Below, one piece after another: positions 18,345-27,843 of a DNA stretch of 64,000 bases. Location: positions 372,001 to 436,000 of the forward strand of contig CBDBGT010000011.1 in NCBI GenBank assembly GCA_965205365.1. Reading direction: 5' to 3'. The position numbers were made by a program, and so were the translations under genes. The DNA is from JALZUR01 sp965205365 (GTDB lineage Bacteria; Bdellovibrionota; Bdellovibrionia; Bdellovibrionales; UBA1609). Every line of letters begins with the position of its first letter. Position 1 is the first letter of the stretch. The notes under the pieces were generated by a model. That model was not told where the DNA came from, did not search any database, and saw nothing but the letters and a program-made list of their open reading frames with translations.

Positions 18345-19583
18345 ATGTCTAAATTACAAGCTCCTCGAGGCTGCCACGACTTACTACCTGAGGATTGTGC
18401 TCTTTCAGAAGCTATTTTGATAAAAGCTCAAAAGTGGGCCCATATTTATGGCTTTAAAACCTATAAAACACCAATTTTTGAAAATAGTGAAGTTTTCACT
18501 AAAACTCTAGGCGACACCTCAGACATCATCACCAAAGAAATGTATTCTTTTAATGATCAAAACGATAATCTATTCATATTGCGCCCTGAAGCCACAGCTC
18601 CCCTTGTAAGGCTTTTTATTTCAAAAAAGCTACAAAGATCAGCTCCTTTAAAAATGTTCACCTATGGCCCTATGTTTAGGTATGAGCGCCCTCAGAAAGG
18701 AAGACATCGACAGTTTCATCAAATTGGTATTGAGTATATTGGGGCTCCTAAAGATCTTTTTACTCATTTTGAAGTGATCAGCATGGGTTGGAATTTTGTA
18801 AACTCTCTTAACATTCAACCTCCTTTAAAAATTAAGGTAAATAGCATTGGTTCACATGAAGAGCGAAAAATTTTCAAAGAAAAGCTTGTTAAATACCTAA
18901 CACCTTTAAAAAACAAACTCTCTAAAGACTCTCAAAAAAGAATTCTTAATAATCCTTTAAGGATTCTAGACGATAAATCAGAACAGGATAGAAGTCTTTT
19001 AGCTGATGCTCCAAAAATTATAGATTACATTAGTGAAAAAGCTAGAAAAGAGCTTTTTCACTTAATCAACCTCTGTAAACTAGAAAATATTACAATTGAA
19101 CATGACCCTTTTTTAGTTCGTGGCCTTGATTACTACAATGATCTTGTTTTTGAAATCATTTGTGAAGGTGAGCTTGGAGCACAAAACACTATTCTTGCTG
19201 GAGGTAGGTACGACAACCTTGTAGCCTCTATGGGTGGAGGCCATCACCCTGCTATGGGATGGGGAGCTGGCCTTGAAAGACTTATGCTTTTGTCAAAGAT
19301 AAGACCTAAAATAATTTCACCCATAGGTTTAGTTCTTCAAAACTCTAATGAAATACTTTTAAGCCAGGTATCAAATGAGCTTCGCTTAAAAAACATTCCA
19401 ACTTTTATCCCTACAACAGGTAACTTTTCTAAAAAACTCTTAAAATGCCAAAAAGCAGGGTGTGAAAAAGTTATTATTATTGGAACTAATGAAATAAATT
19501 CAGGAAATTGGACTATTAAAAATTTTAAAACTGGTTCTCAACAAACCTTCCCTAAAGCAAATTTTTTTAAACTTTTTAATTAA
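18345..19583 (+). CDS. hisS: Histidyl-tRNA synthetase
   Basis: This class II aminoacyl-tRNA synthetase begins MSKLQAPRGCHDLLPEDC. Motif 2 region MFRYERPQKGRHRQFHQIGIEY, the histidine-specific LVRGLDYYNDLVFEI and motif 3 GGGHHPAMGWGAGLERL are all present. An anticodon-binding domain ends the protein. The frame is open 19 codons further upstream, but the ATG at 18345 follows AAAAAGGTG at suitable spacing and matches the usual N-terminus, so it is chosen. It stands alone. Confidence 0.96.
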   Translation: MSKLQAPRGCHDLLPEDCALSEAILIKAQKWAHIYGFKTYKTPIFENSEVFTKTLGDTSDIITKEMYSFNDQNDNLFILRPEATAPLVRLFISKKLQRSAPLKMFTYGPMFRYERPQKGRHRQFHQIGIEYIGAPKDLFTHFEVISMGWNFVNSLNIQPPLKIKVNSIGSHEERKIFKEKLVKYLTPLKNKLSKDSQKRILNNPLRILDDKSEQDRSLLADAPKIIDYISEKARKELFHLINLCKLENITIEHDPFLVRGLDYYNDLVFEIICEGELGAQNTILAGGRYDNLVASMGGGHHPAMGWGAGLERLMLLSKIRPKIISPIGLVLQNSNEILLSQVSNELRLKNIPTFIPTTGNFSKKLLKCQKAGCEKVIIIGTNEINSGNWTIKNFKTGSQQTFPKANFFKLFN

Positions 19584-19614
19584 CAGTGAATTAAATCATA
19601 AAAGTTTTATAAAT

Positions 19615-21030
19615 TTATGAAACCCTAAATAATTTTTTAAGCTTTCTCTCCACCACAACCTTAGAGCAAATATTATGATAAGAGTGATTTGCTACAAAAT
19701 TTTTAGCCCTTTCCATTTTTTCAATATGATTCCCTTGGCTTAAGTCACAAATAAAATCTTGATCTATGCCCTTAAGACTATCTAACATACTAACCATTTT
19801 AAAACCCAAAGGATACACAAAGTTTTTATCATGGGAAACCCCGTCTTGAACATCTGCATATACTAAAAACAAAGCTTGCTTAGAAATGACCCTCATCTCA
19901 ACTTGAGTTAAAAAAAGATCTAAGTTATTTCTTCTAAAATTTCTAAGAATAAGCCCCTTATCTCCTGAAAGCCTATCAAAATTTTTACTAAAATGTATTT
20001 TTTTAACCTCTTGATTTTGATCAAGATAAAAGATTTCACTATCAGAAATAGCATAAGAAGGTGCTGAATCTATAACAATAACCTTATCAAAAGCTGAAAT
20101 GAACTCTTGCATTTCAACAAAAGGAAATAACATTTCGCTTGGAAAAAGAATACATGCTTTGTTTAATTTAGTATTGTTTTTATAATTAAAATTTTCTTCA
20201 GAAATAATTGACCATTCTGTAAACTTTCCCCATCCTGATGCCTCTGACTTTATTAAATCTTCAACCTCACCCCTTCTAGGAGAATCAATTAAGAAAAATA
20301 CACTTTTACTATCTACCGTATTCAAAACATCTAACTCAATCATTGAAGCTCTCCTCGATTCATCTTCAAAACCACTAAAAAGCAAATTCTCAATTTTTTC
20401 AAAATTGAATCTTTTATTTTTAACCTCACTAAAAATCTTAAAATAAAACCCAAACGTAAGCACTCTCATTACACAAAGTACTAGTATCAAAACTTCTTTA
20501 TTTTGAAAAACTGAAAACTGTACCATAAACATTGGAATTAAAAAAAGTGCTATATCTACCCATAATTCTTTTAATAAAACTCTAAACTCTTTATTTTTAG
20601 TCAAAGTGTCTTCTAACAATTCTTTAAGTACAGTTGAATCTGTATAATCCCTATACTCACCTGTACGGCTAAAAAACCTCTCTACTCTTAAAAGCTCACT
20701 CTTATTTTTAAAATCTCTAGGGAGAAATACGTATGACTTTCTTAGATACCCTAAAAAATCGTTTAAAATCAAACCCTCAGTATTTTGTAGTTTACCCTCA
20801 ACTATATTCTTAATTGTTTCTTTTATTAGATATTTGTAATCTTTAAGATACAACCATTTAAGACTTAGAATTCCAAACAACCCTAAAGCTCCAATAAACA
20901 AAGAGATATTTGAATTTGGTAATCTCTTAAAAAGCAAGACCATTTCTATTACAAAAAATAATGATATAACCGCTGATGAAATCAATACTATATTTTTTTT
21001 ATTTCTAGCCTGTTTTTCCAAATTTACCAC
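19615..21030 (-). CDS. Four-TM membrane protein of unknown function
   Basis: I do not recognise the family. The 471-aa protein has two hydrophobic helices near residues 13-33 and 42-60, then a charged ~100-residue segment. A second pair follows at about 165-185 and 187-205, and then a ~260-residue soluble C-terminal part. That part contains a hydrophobic strand KVIVIDSAPS and an FFLIDSPRRG segment, which look like an alpha/beta fold but match no motif I can name. It is convergent with hisS and lies about 100 bp after the astacin gene on the same strand. Confidence 0.6.
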   Translation of the reverse strand: MVNLEKQARNKKNIVLISSAVISLFFVIEMVLLFKRLPNSNISLFIGALGLFGILSLKWLYLKDYKYLIKETIKNIVEGKLQNTEGLILNDFLGYLRKSYVFLPRDFKNKSELLRVERFFSRTGEYRDYTDSTVLKELLEDTLTKNKEFRVLLKELWVDIALFLIPMFMVQFSVFQNKEVLILVLCVMRVLTFGFYFKIFSEVKNKRFNFEKIENLLFSGFEDESRRASMIELDVLNTVDSKSVFFLIDSPRRGEVEDLIKSEASGWGKFTEWSIISEENFNYKNNTKLNKACILFPSEMLFPFVEMQEFISAFDKVIVIDSAPSYAISDSEIFYLDQNQEVKKIHFSKNFDRLSGDKGLILRNFRRNNLDLFLTQVEMRVISKQALFLVYADVQDGVSHDKNFVYPLGFKMVSMLDSLKGIDQDFICDLSQGNHIEKMERAKNFVANHSYHNICSKVVVERKLKKLFRVS

Positions 21031-21130
21031 TTACAACTTACTCCAACCCAATACCTTTTTTAAAATATTACCTTTGGTAACTTTTATCGGAGTCCTTTAG
21101 TAAGGTCTTTAACTAGACCTTTAAACCTTT

Positions 21131-22108
21131 TTATGCACCGTAAAGAAGCTTGAGTCTTTCTTTATCAATATCTGATAAGCCATTGTTAATAGGAGATATT
21201 TTATCTTTTATAAGTGATTCTAATGATTTTAAGCCTGGCTTTGCAAAAGCTTTATCATCATACATCATTATTGAGTTAAAACTGATATTAAACACAGACC
21301 CTTCGTATTGATGAACCAACGTATCTGGTAAAATTGCAAAATTATGCTGAAAATTTTTATCAATATTCTCCCATAAAACTTTAAGATACCTATTTCTATC
21401 TTCTCTTTGCTGCTCGTGGACAAAACCTAAAGCATGCATCAATTCATGTATAACATCTTGAGTGCTACATGAAGACCTTAAATACACCGGTTGAAATCCA
21501 CCTACACGGCCTAAATAAGATGAGCACGGAACATCTTCTCTAAACTTAAAAACAATAGCATCCTTATCAAGTTCAATATTAATAGGAACGAATTCCATAA
21601 TTGTCTCTTGATTAAAATATTTTATTGCTTCTAAGGCTTTAATTTTTAAATCTTGTGGAAAATTCTCACTAAACCCAAAAGGAATTTCAAAACTCTTCCA
21701 TAATTTAGACTCTAAGGGTTTATCTTTTAACAAACGGTTTTTTAACCCCAGCTCTCCTTTAAATTCCCCTAATACTATATCCCCTCCAACTAAGGCTATA
21801 CCATCTTGAACCTTAAAGTATACATAGTCAGATTTTTTAGAAAAAAATAAACTCCCATTAATATCTTCATTAGCTTCTTTTAAAGCAGCACTTTTTTTAC
21901 GATATTCTTTATCAATGAGTTTCACATTTTTAATTTTTGAGTTTTCTAAAAACACAGCACCGTTCTTTTTTAAGGTAGCACCCCTAATTTCTCCGGCCTC
22001 TTTCTCTATCTTAATTGACGATTTAGTAGGACTCGAGTTAAAAACTCTAACCATAGCAAACAAAACCAGTGTGGTGATTGTCGCAGCAATAAACTTAGAT
22101 TTATTCAT
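21131..22108 (-). CDS. Astacin-type (M12A) zinc metalloprotease, exported or anchored
   Basis: The astacin zinc site is complete: HELMHALGFVHEQQRED, that is HExxHxxGxxHEQxR, near residue 225. The Met-turn segment FNSIMMYDD follows about 50 residues later. An N-terminal hydrophobic helix (residues about 5-22) serves as signal peptide or membrane anchor. About 130 residues lie between it and the protease domain and could be a propeptide. Astacins cleave extracellular or periplasmic proteins. In a scavenging or predatory bacterium such an enzyme could digest host or prey protein, but that role is inference. Confidence 0.88.
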   Translation of the reverse strand: MNKSKFIAATITTLVLFAMVRVFNSSPTKSSIKIEKEAGEIRGATLKKNGAVFLENSKIKNVKLIDKEYRKKSAALKEANEDINGSLFFSKKSDYVYFKVQDGIALVGGDIVLGEFKGELGLKNRLLKDKPLESKLWKSFEIPFGFSENFPQDLKIKALEAIKYFNQETIMEFVPINIELDKDAIVFKFREDVPCSSYLGRVGGFQPVYLRSSCSTQDVIHELMHALGFVHEQQREDRNRYLKVLWENIDKNFQHNFAILPDTLVHQYEGSVFNISFNSIMMYDDKAFAKPGLKSLESLIKDKISPINNGLSDIDKERLKLLYGA

Positions 22109-22211
22109 TTATTAGACTTTCCTTTAATTTTCTTTTTTTTAGAATAATGCGTTATATACATTTTATGGTTTCATATCCACTGTTTAATGAGAATATGACT
22201 AAAATTTATGT

Positions 22212-22298
22212 GCCTTGGTGGCGAAATTGGTAGACGCACAGGACTTAAAATCCTGCGGTAGCAATACCATGCCGGTTCAAGTCCGGCCCGAGGCACCA
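22212..22298 (+). tRNA. tRNA-Leu (anticodon UAA)
   Basis: Acceptor stem GCCTTGG pairs with CCGAGGC, followed by discriminator A and an encoded CCA. The anticodon stem CAGGA/TCCTG encloses loop CTTAAAA with TAA at 22246-22248. A long variable arm, as required for tRNA-Leu, and the T-loop GTTCAAGTC are present. The length is 87 nt. Confidence 0.96.
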
Positions 22299-22544
22299 TT
22301 TAAACCAGTCCACGGACCGTTAAAATTTGTGGCATAAAAATGTCAATATTCAAATTTTTATCTCCTCATATATAGTGAGAACGTCCATATCGTCCACAGC
22401 CTTAAAACACCAGAATCTCAAGATTTTAAACTCAAATACAATATATCCACTTTAAAGGTTTAATTTTCATCTAATTGGCCCCGCAATATTAACGTCAACC
22501 CCAATCAAACCTATTGGCTCATAAATTGCTTAACATTTTACAAT

Positions 22545-24383
22545 ATGCAAGGCCTTGATAAAAAAAAATTATACCTTAAGGTTTTCTTTGCTTTTTTTTT
22601 AGGGCAAACGGCTTTATGCCAATGGGATAAGGTTGATGGTACTGATTTTCTCCCTATCCAGGCCGCTGAACAAATTCACAATCAGTACAATGAATCACAT
22701 CATGAGCTCTCAAAAGATGAACTCAGCAAAGTTATTCATTTTTTAAAAAATGCCCTATTAAAACATGGTATTCACCAATTTTATCTTATTGGTGGTTTTT
22801 CACTCAAAATCCTAAAAAGCCTTAGTAACAATACTAACAAAATATCTTTTCGTGATATGGACATAGCCATTGTCCTTAATAAAAAAATTATAGAATCCGA
22901 TGTGGCCAAAATATCTCAAACAATTTCAAAAGCTTTTTCTGTACCTTTTGACCCAACCCTTATAGGTGATCGACAGCGAGAGCGGCTCAACAAAAATAGC
23001 AAACCTGAAAACTACAATGCCGGTTATGGAAGTTTTATTAAAACTAAAAAAGGAATACTAGATCTTTCTTTTTTTCATACACAAACAGACCTAACTAATA
23101 ACGGCTTAGCTGCTTGGGACAGAATTTTAATCCCTGTTAATCCAGATTTTTCCATTGAAGATCTTAGCAAAGCTTTTAAGAGAAATGAGTATAGTTATCT
23201 CCTGAAACAAGAGCTTATAATAGATCCTTATAACGGATGGAAGCATTTAATGAATAAAGAAATAAAAAATCTAAACTGGGTAGCTTTAAAAGCTAAACCA
23301 CACTTAATGACTTTAAGGCTTTTAAGAGGACTTAACAACAACGATATTCCCCTTGATGAATTTACAGAAGCCAAACTAAAAAAATTATTCAGTAAACACA
23401 CCACTCCTTTATTTATTGATTGGACTGTTCACAATCTTGATAAAGTAACCACTGATAAAAAAGGAGCAAATATTTTAGTACAATTAGCAAAAATTAGATT
23501 TTTTAAAGGATGGGCTGATGACTTATCTAAATTCTTATTAAAGAACTCCATTAAAGAGATAAGAACAACATTAGAATCTCCTAATTATAATTTTGAAAAA
23601 TACTCCCCTCTCTGGAACCTACTTAAAACCTCGACACCACTTAAAAAAAGAGTTTGGTTTATTAAAGGCATTGCGACCTTTTCACCGAAATTATTTTTAA
23701 AAAATGCCAATGAATTCTTATCAGACGGCAGCAAAGTTCTAAGAGCAGCTTATTTTACAGGTGATTTTAGTCCATTCCATAATGGTCATAAAAGTGTCAT
23801 TAAAACTGTACTAGCAAAAACCTCTGTAGACCTTGTCTTTCCTCTTGTAATTCCCCACCCTCGTCAAGGCTCATTAACAGATGAGTTTGATAATAAAGAA
23901 TGGACTGAACGATTTACATTTACCAAACTAGGTCTTCAACCTATTCTAGAAGCAATCACTATTCCATTTCATAAGTTTGACTGGAAAACAAATCCTAACA
24001 CTCAAAAACTTATTGATACAATTGATCGCTATATTGACCCAAATAAACCCCTCACTCAAATTGCTGGAGGTGACAGTATTTTGAGAATGGCGGCGTTTGG
24101 TTTTCTTGATAAAGACACACGACCACGTATTATCGTTTCACGGAAAGGAGTAAATATACCTACACACCTTACTCATCGCCCTTATGTGCAGCTTATTAGC
24201 AATATTATTTCCCGACCTATTTCATCCACATTTTTATTCCATACTATAGCGACTAAGGGCAATGCTCCAGAAATGAACCCCAATGTACTTAAATATATGA
24301 TGAGTTTAAAAAGATATAATGCTGCTCTAAGGACAATACGCAAGTCCAACGGAATATGGTGCACAAAAATACTTTCACAATAA
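22545..24383 (+). CDS. Exported two-domain protein: nucleotidyltransferase-like plus NMNAT/cytidylyltransferase-like domain
   Basis: The N-terminus (residues about 8-25) is a hydrophobic signal-like segment. Residues about 75-200 carry a polymerase-beta-type nucleotidyltransferase pattern: LIGGFSLKIL followed by the DMDIAIV acidic pair at 104/106. From about 400 a HIGH-superfamily adenylyltransferase domain begins with TGDFSPFHNGHKSVI (405-419). It continues with an AGGDSILRM segment and ends with ISRPISSTFLF near 555, like the ISSTxxR motif of NMNATs but lacking the final arginine. The start ATG has no strong RBS. The fusion and its apparent export are unusual; the substrate is unknown. It lies about 250 bp after tRNA-Leu. 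Confidence 0.65.
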   Translation: MQGLDKKKLYLKVFFAFFLGQTALCQWDKVDGTDFLPIQAAEQIHNQYNESHHELSKDELSKVIHFLKNALLKHGIHQFYLIGGFSLKILKSLSNNTNKISFRDMDIAIVLNKKIIESDVAKISQTISKAFSVPFDPTLIGDRQRERLNKNSKPENYNAGYGSFIKTKKGILDLSFFHTQTDLTNNGLAAWDRILIPVNPDFSIEDLSKAFKRNEYSYLLKQELIIDPYNGWKHLMNKEIKNLNWVALKAKPHLMTLRLLRGLNNNDIPLDEFTEAKLKKLFSKHTTPLFIDWTVHNLDKVTTDKKGANILVQLAKIRFFKGWADDLSKFLLKNSIKEIRTTLESPNYNFEKYSPLWNLLKTSTPLKKRVWFIKGIATFSPKLFLKNANEFLSDGSKVLRAAYFTGDFSPFHNGHKSVIKTVLAKTSVDLVFPLVIPHPRQGSLTDEFDNKEWTERFTFTKLGLQPILEAITIPFHKFDWKTNPNTQKLIDTIDRYIDPNKPLTQIAGGDSILRMAAFGFLDKDTRPRIIVSRKGVNIPTHLTHRPYVQLISNIISRPISSTFLFHTIATKGNAPEMNPNVLKYMMSLKRYNAALRTIRKSNGIWCTKILSQ

Positions 24384-24663
24384 CTCAAAAAGTATACGAC
24401 AATGGAAAATAAAAAACCTCAGTTATATGGCCTAAGCCATTATAAGGAGTTAAAGATTCATTTTTTAGAAAAGAAAAGAGTTTTTAAAGCTTGTTTCGTA
24501 TCTTTTAGAAAAATGGAAGCTTAAATAAATGTTTAGTATTGAAAGCTGTTCTCAACTAACTTTTGTCTACGGGTCATGTGTCTAAATCAATAAAAGATAT
24601 TCAAGTCTATAAGAAGCCTTCCGCGACTTACTCTTTATGCAACGAACAAAGCTAATAAAAACC

Positions 24664-25512
24664 TTACATTGAACATTCCATAGATATACTTGGAAAATTA
24701 GACCCTCCTGACACATTATTATAAATTTTCATTCGGCCTAACACGCCGCTACGGTGGTATATATAGCCCCCTATATAACATTTTTCTAAACTCTTAATAC
24801 TAAGTAAATCTCCTAAATTAAATGCAATACCAACCCCTAGATAATTTAAAAGCTTTGAATCTCGCCCATCATTCTCTCTTCTAGTCTCAAGACCTTCAAA
24901 ATAAGGCACTTTTTCAGCATAATTAATACCTTCTCCAAGCTCAAACTTAGTTCTAATTTTATTACTCCAGGGAAATTTTTTCCATTCGAGTTTAACCATA
25001 GCAGTGTAGGACGAATACCTTCCTTGATAACTTTTATCATTATGAGTTGCAAGACCAATTACAGCTACAATATCAATAGGCCAATCATTAAAGTTTGTAT
25101 AAATAACTCTACCAACTTCAAGACCTACCACACCTGTATCTTCTCCAAATTCGGAAGATTGTGATAACTGAGAGCCAGCTATAATCTTACCAAGATTATC
25201 TTCTACGTAACTACCCTTAAAAACTTTAATTCTCCACTTGTCATTATCATCTTTTTCTATTTTAGCTTTACGAATAACAGATATTTGTCCCGGAATTACA
25301 TGTTCAACACTAAATTCACCAGTATCCTTATTACCACCCCTGACTATCGTAAGTGAAGCATCCCCTATTACCTCCGGTTCATTGTTATCTAAGCATATGC
25401 TGTCACCATTAATATTTTTCATCATAATGACACATTTTGTTGAATCCGTGGCCTCAATTGAAAAAGAGGACTCCACAAATAGGAAGAGTAACCCAAATAG
25501 AACTTTTTTCAT
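24664..25512 (-). CDS. Exported protein of unknown function
   Basis: The frame is open from 25557, but the ATG at 25510-25512 is preferred. It follows AAGGAG with an 8-nt spacer and opens a signal peptide, MKKVLFGLLFLFVESSFSIEA. The mature ~260 residues alternate short hydrophobic and charged stretches with many aromatic residues and glycines (YLGVGIAFNLGDLL, YIGGYIYHRSGVLGRM). That suggests a beta-rich, possibly outer-membrane, protein. I cannot name a family. It lies alone between two noncoding spacers. Confidence 0.6.
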   Translation of the reverse strand: MKKVLFGLLFLFVESSFSIEATDSTKCVIMMKNINGDSICLDNNEPEVIGDASLTIVRGGNKDTGEFSVEHVIPGQISVIRKAKIEKDDNDKWRIKVFKGSYVEDNLGKIIAGSQLSQSSEFGEDTGVVGLEVGRVIYTNFNDWPIDIVAVIGLATHNDKSYQGRYSSYTAMVKLEWKKFPWSNKIRTKFELGEGINYAEKVPYFEGLETRRENDGRDSKLLNYLGVGIAFNLGDLLSIKSLEKCYIGGYIYHRSGVLGRMKIYNNVSGGSNFPSISMECSM

Positions 25513-25557
25513 CTTTTTATCTCCTTTGCTCATTAAAATTAGTTTTTTTATAACCAT

Positions 25558-25876
25558 TGTTTGTTATTTCTCTACATTTAAAAATTTAGTTTATACTAAA
25601 AAAAGCTCTTCTTAAGAAATTTTAGATGAATTTTGAAAATTCAGGTATTTTTTACAAATTTGTAAAAAATAAAATCATTTAAGTTAGGATTCTAGTGCTT
25701 GAGAATTGTAATGCTAATCTAAGGGGGTGCTGATTAGATTATGACTTAGGATATTTTGATGATAAAAGTAAGCGAGGCCAATAGCCGATCCTTTTGGTTT
25801 AGAAAAAGTGTAAACTATGTCTCCGGTATGGACCCTTGTTAATGTTTTTTATTTTTACTAAATTTATACTTGAAAA
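25558..25876. other. Intergenic spacer
   Basis: About 320 bp between the exported protein and tRNA-Asp. It contains the leader of the minus-strand gene and AT-rich sequence, including a direct palindromic stretch around ttttttacaaatttgtaaaaaa at 25650-25670. No gene is supported. Confidence 0.4.
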
Positions 25877-25953
25877 TGGCGGGGTGGACGGGACTCGAAC
25901 CCGCGGCCTCCGCCGTGACAGGGCGGCGTTATAACCAACTTAACTACCACCCC
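25877..25953 (-). tRNA. tRNA-Asp (anticodon GUC)
   Basis: On the minus strand the acceptor stem GGGGTGG pairs with CCACCCC, followed by G and an encoded CCA. The anticodon stem is GC-rich (GCCGCC/GGCGG) around loop CTGTCAC, anticodon GTC. The T-loop GTTCGAGTC is canonical. The length is 77 nt. Confidence 0.96.
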
Positions 25954-26144
25954 TAGTAGTAGATATAAAAAATAAATTTATCTAACATTCTCTTAAAGTA
26001 CAAGAAAAAATTATCTTTTAATCTTATTTCTCTATACTAATTTTAAAAAATAATTGCTGAAATTTAAACTTAATATTTTATGCGTATAAGCTTCTAATTC
26101 TATGGATAACATACCTTTATCTAAACTATTTAAATACTTTTTCT

Positions 26145-27617
26145 CTATAAAAATGGCTCCTTTATCAAAGCCTTAAATAAGTATCTATAAGACTTAAGTA
26201 GATTATAATCTGATTTTTTAAGAGCTTTTTTAAAGGATTTTTCCACAGGATTTCGCCTCTTTCCATTGACCTTAAATACTCCCACACCTCCTCCAGCTAT
26301 TAAGCCAGCGCCTACAGCTGTAGTTTCAATATTTTTAGAGCGCATAAGCTTTAACGATGAAAGCTTAGCCTGAACCTCCATAAAAATATCCGACATAGAA
26401 GCTCCTCCATCAATATAAACTCTTTTTAGTTTTTTTGAAACATCCTGCTCCATAGCTTCAAAAATCAATGTATTTTGAAAAGACAAACCTTCTAATAAAG
26501 CCCTTGCCATATGAGATGCTTTTGTACCCCTTGTAAGCCCTAAAAAAGCACCCTTAGACTCTGGTGACCAGTAAGGCGCTCCTACTCCAGAAAAAGTAGG
26601 CGCAAACTTAACTCCTTGTGAAGTCTGAGCACTTAAAGCTAATTTTCCAATATCAGCAGCTTTCTTTAAAACACCCAATTCATCTACAAACCAATTGATA
26701 CAAGAACCACAATTAAAGGCCCCACCCTCTAAAGCATAAACAGGTTTTTGACCTTTAAGCCTCCAGGCTACAGTAGTCAACAAACCTGACTTTGAATAAA
26801 CCAATTTATTTCCTGTGTTTAAAAGAATAAAGCTACCCGTTCCAAAGGTACACTTCACATCCCCCTCTTTAACCCCGTACTGCCCAAAAAGAGCAGCCTG
26901 CTGATCACCTAAAATACCTGTTATAGGGGTTCCATCTACCAAAGGTGCAAAGTTTTTAATGGAACCAAAATTAGAATCTGAATTGACCACCTTTGCAAGA
27001 ATATTTTCTGAAATATTAAAGTATTTTAAAAGATCTTTATCCCATTTTTGAGTTTTAATATTAAATAACTGAGTACGTGATGCATTACTAGGTTCTGTAT
27101 AAAAACTTTTTCCTCCAGTAAGATTCCAGAGTAAAAAAGTATCTATAGTTCCAACCATTAAATTTTTAGCTTTTGATTTATTATTTTTTAAAAACCATTC
27201 TATTTTCGTAGATGAAAAATACGGATCAACACTCAATCCTGTTTTTTTCTTAATCCAATTTCCATCACTTTTTTTAATCTCTTCAGTTCTTAAACTTGTT
27301 CTCCTACACTGCCAAACAATGGCGTTTCCAAAAGCTTTCCCTGTCTTAGAGTTCCAAAAAACAACAGTTTCTCTCTGATTTGTAATTCCTATTGTAAGAA
27401 CATCTTTAGGATTCTTATTTGTTTTCTTAAACACCTTTTGAATAGCTTTTTTAACACTGTTTAAAATGTCTTCAGGGTTGTGTTCAACCCATCCAATTTT
27501 TGGAAAAATTTGCTTAAAAGCAACATTGCTTAAACCAAGCACTTCCCCCTTTGTGTTCATAATCAAAGCCGTAGAGCCCGTAGTCCCCTGGTCTAAAGAA
27601 AGTATTAGGTTTTTCAT
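26145..27617 (-). CDS. glpK: Glycerol kinase
   Basis: A FGGY-family sugar kinase that phosphorylates glycerol to glycerol-3-phosphate. It starts with the ATP-binding SLDQGTTGSTALIMN. It has the substrate segment VFWNSKTGKAFGNAIVWQCRRT, the GILGDQQAALFGQ region and the DGGASMSDIFMEVQAKLS C-terminal motif. The 490-aa length is standard. Its first 34 codons lie inside the 302-bp duplicated segment and recur at 37482-37583. The insertion next to its start separated it from its former upstream neighbour (the prepilin-like gene), so its promoter context was probably altered. Confidence 0.96.
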   Translation of the reverse strand: MKNLILSLDQGTTGSTALIMNTKGEVLGLSNVAFKQIFPKIGWVEHNPEDILNSVKKAIQKVFKKTNKNPKDVLTIGITNQRETVVFWNSKTGKAFGNAIVWQCRRTSLRTEEIKKSDGNWIKKKTGLSVDPYFSSTKIEWFLKNNKSKAKNLMVGTIDTFLLWNLTGGKSFYTEPSNASRTQLFNIKTQKWDKDLLKYFNISENILAKVVNSDSNFGSIKNFAPLVDGTPITGILGDQQAALFGQYGVKEGDVKCTFGTGSFILLNTGNKLVYSKSGLLTTVAWRLKGQKPVYALEGGAFNCGSCINWFVDELGVLKKAADIGKLALSAQTSQGVKFAPTFSGVGAPYWSPESKGAFLGLTRGTKASHMARALLEGLSFQNTLIFEAMEQDVSKKLKRVYIDGGASMSDIFMEVQAKLSSLKLMRSKNIETTAVGAGLIAGGGVGVFKVNGKRRNPVEKSFKKALKKSDYNLLKSYRYLFKALIKEPFL

Positions 27618-27817
27618 ATGTTTTTTAAGTCTACTCGCCTGGAGTGTCTAAGGCAATAGGGCCTGTTAATCCATGGATTAACTTTGTCAAAACACCTGCA
27701 TTCTCTAAATCATCAATGCTTCCCCCTATAAGCTCTGATTTCATAATACTTGCCATAAAAACAGCCAAAATCATCAACAAAATATACTCTAAAACCAACT
27801 GACCACTCTGCTTTCCT
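27516..27817. repeat. 302-bp direct repeat, left copy (target site duplication)
   Basis: This segment holds the 5' end of glpK and the 3' part of the prepilin-like gene. It recurs at 37482-37783 (offset 9966) with no difference that I could find by eye. The repeat stops exactly where the left transposon terminus CCTGACTTCGACAC begins. Confidence 0.9.
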
Positions 27818-27843
27818 CCTGACTTCGACACAACACGGCGCAT
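27631..27843 (-). pseudogene. Prepilin-like gene truncated by the transposon end (chimeric 70-codon frame)
   Basis: From GKQSGQLVLEY onward the frame is identical to the intact gene at 37597-37821. The 5' end has been replaced by sequence of the transposon terminus, which supplies an ATG and a few codons (MRRVVSKSG). The prepilin cleavage motif and the hydrophobic helix are kept, so a chimeric product is possible but has no evident RBS. Confidence 0.7.
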
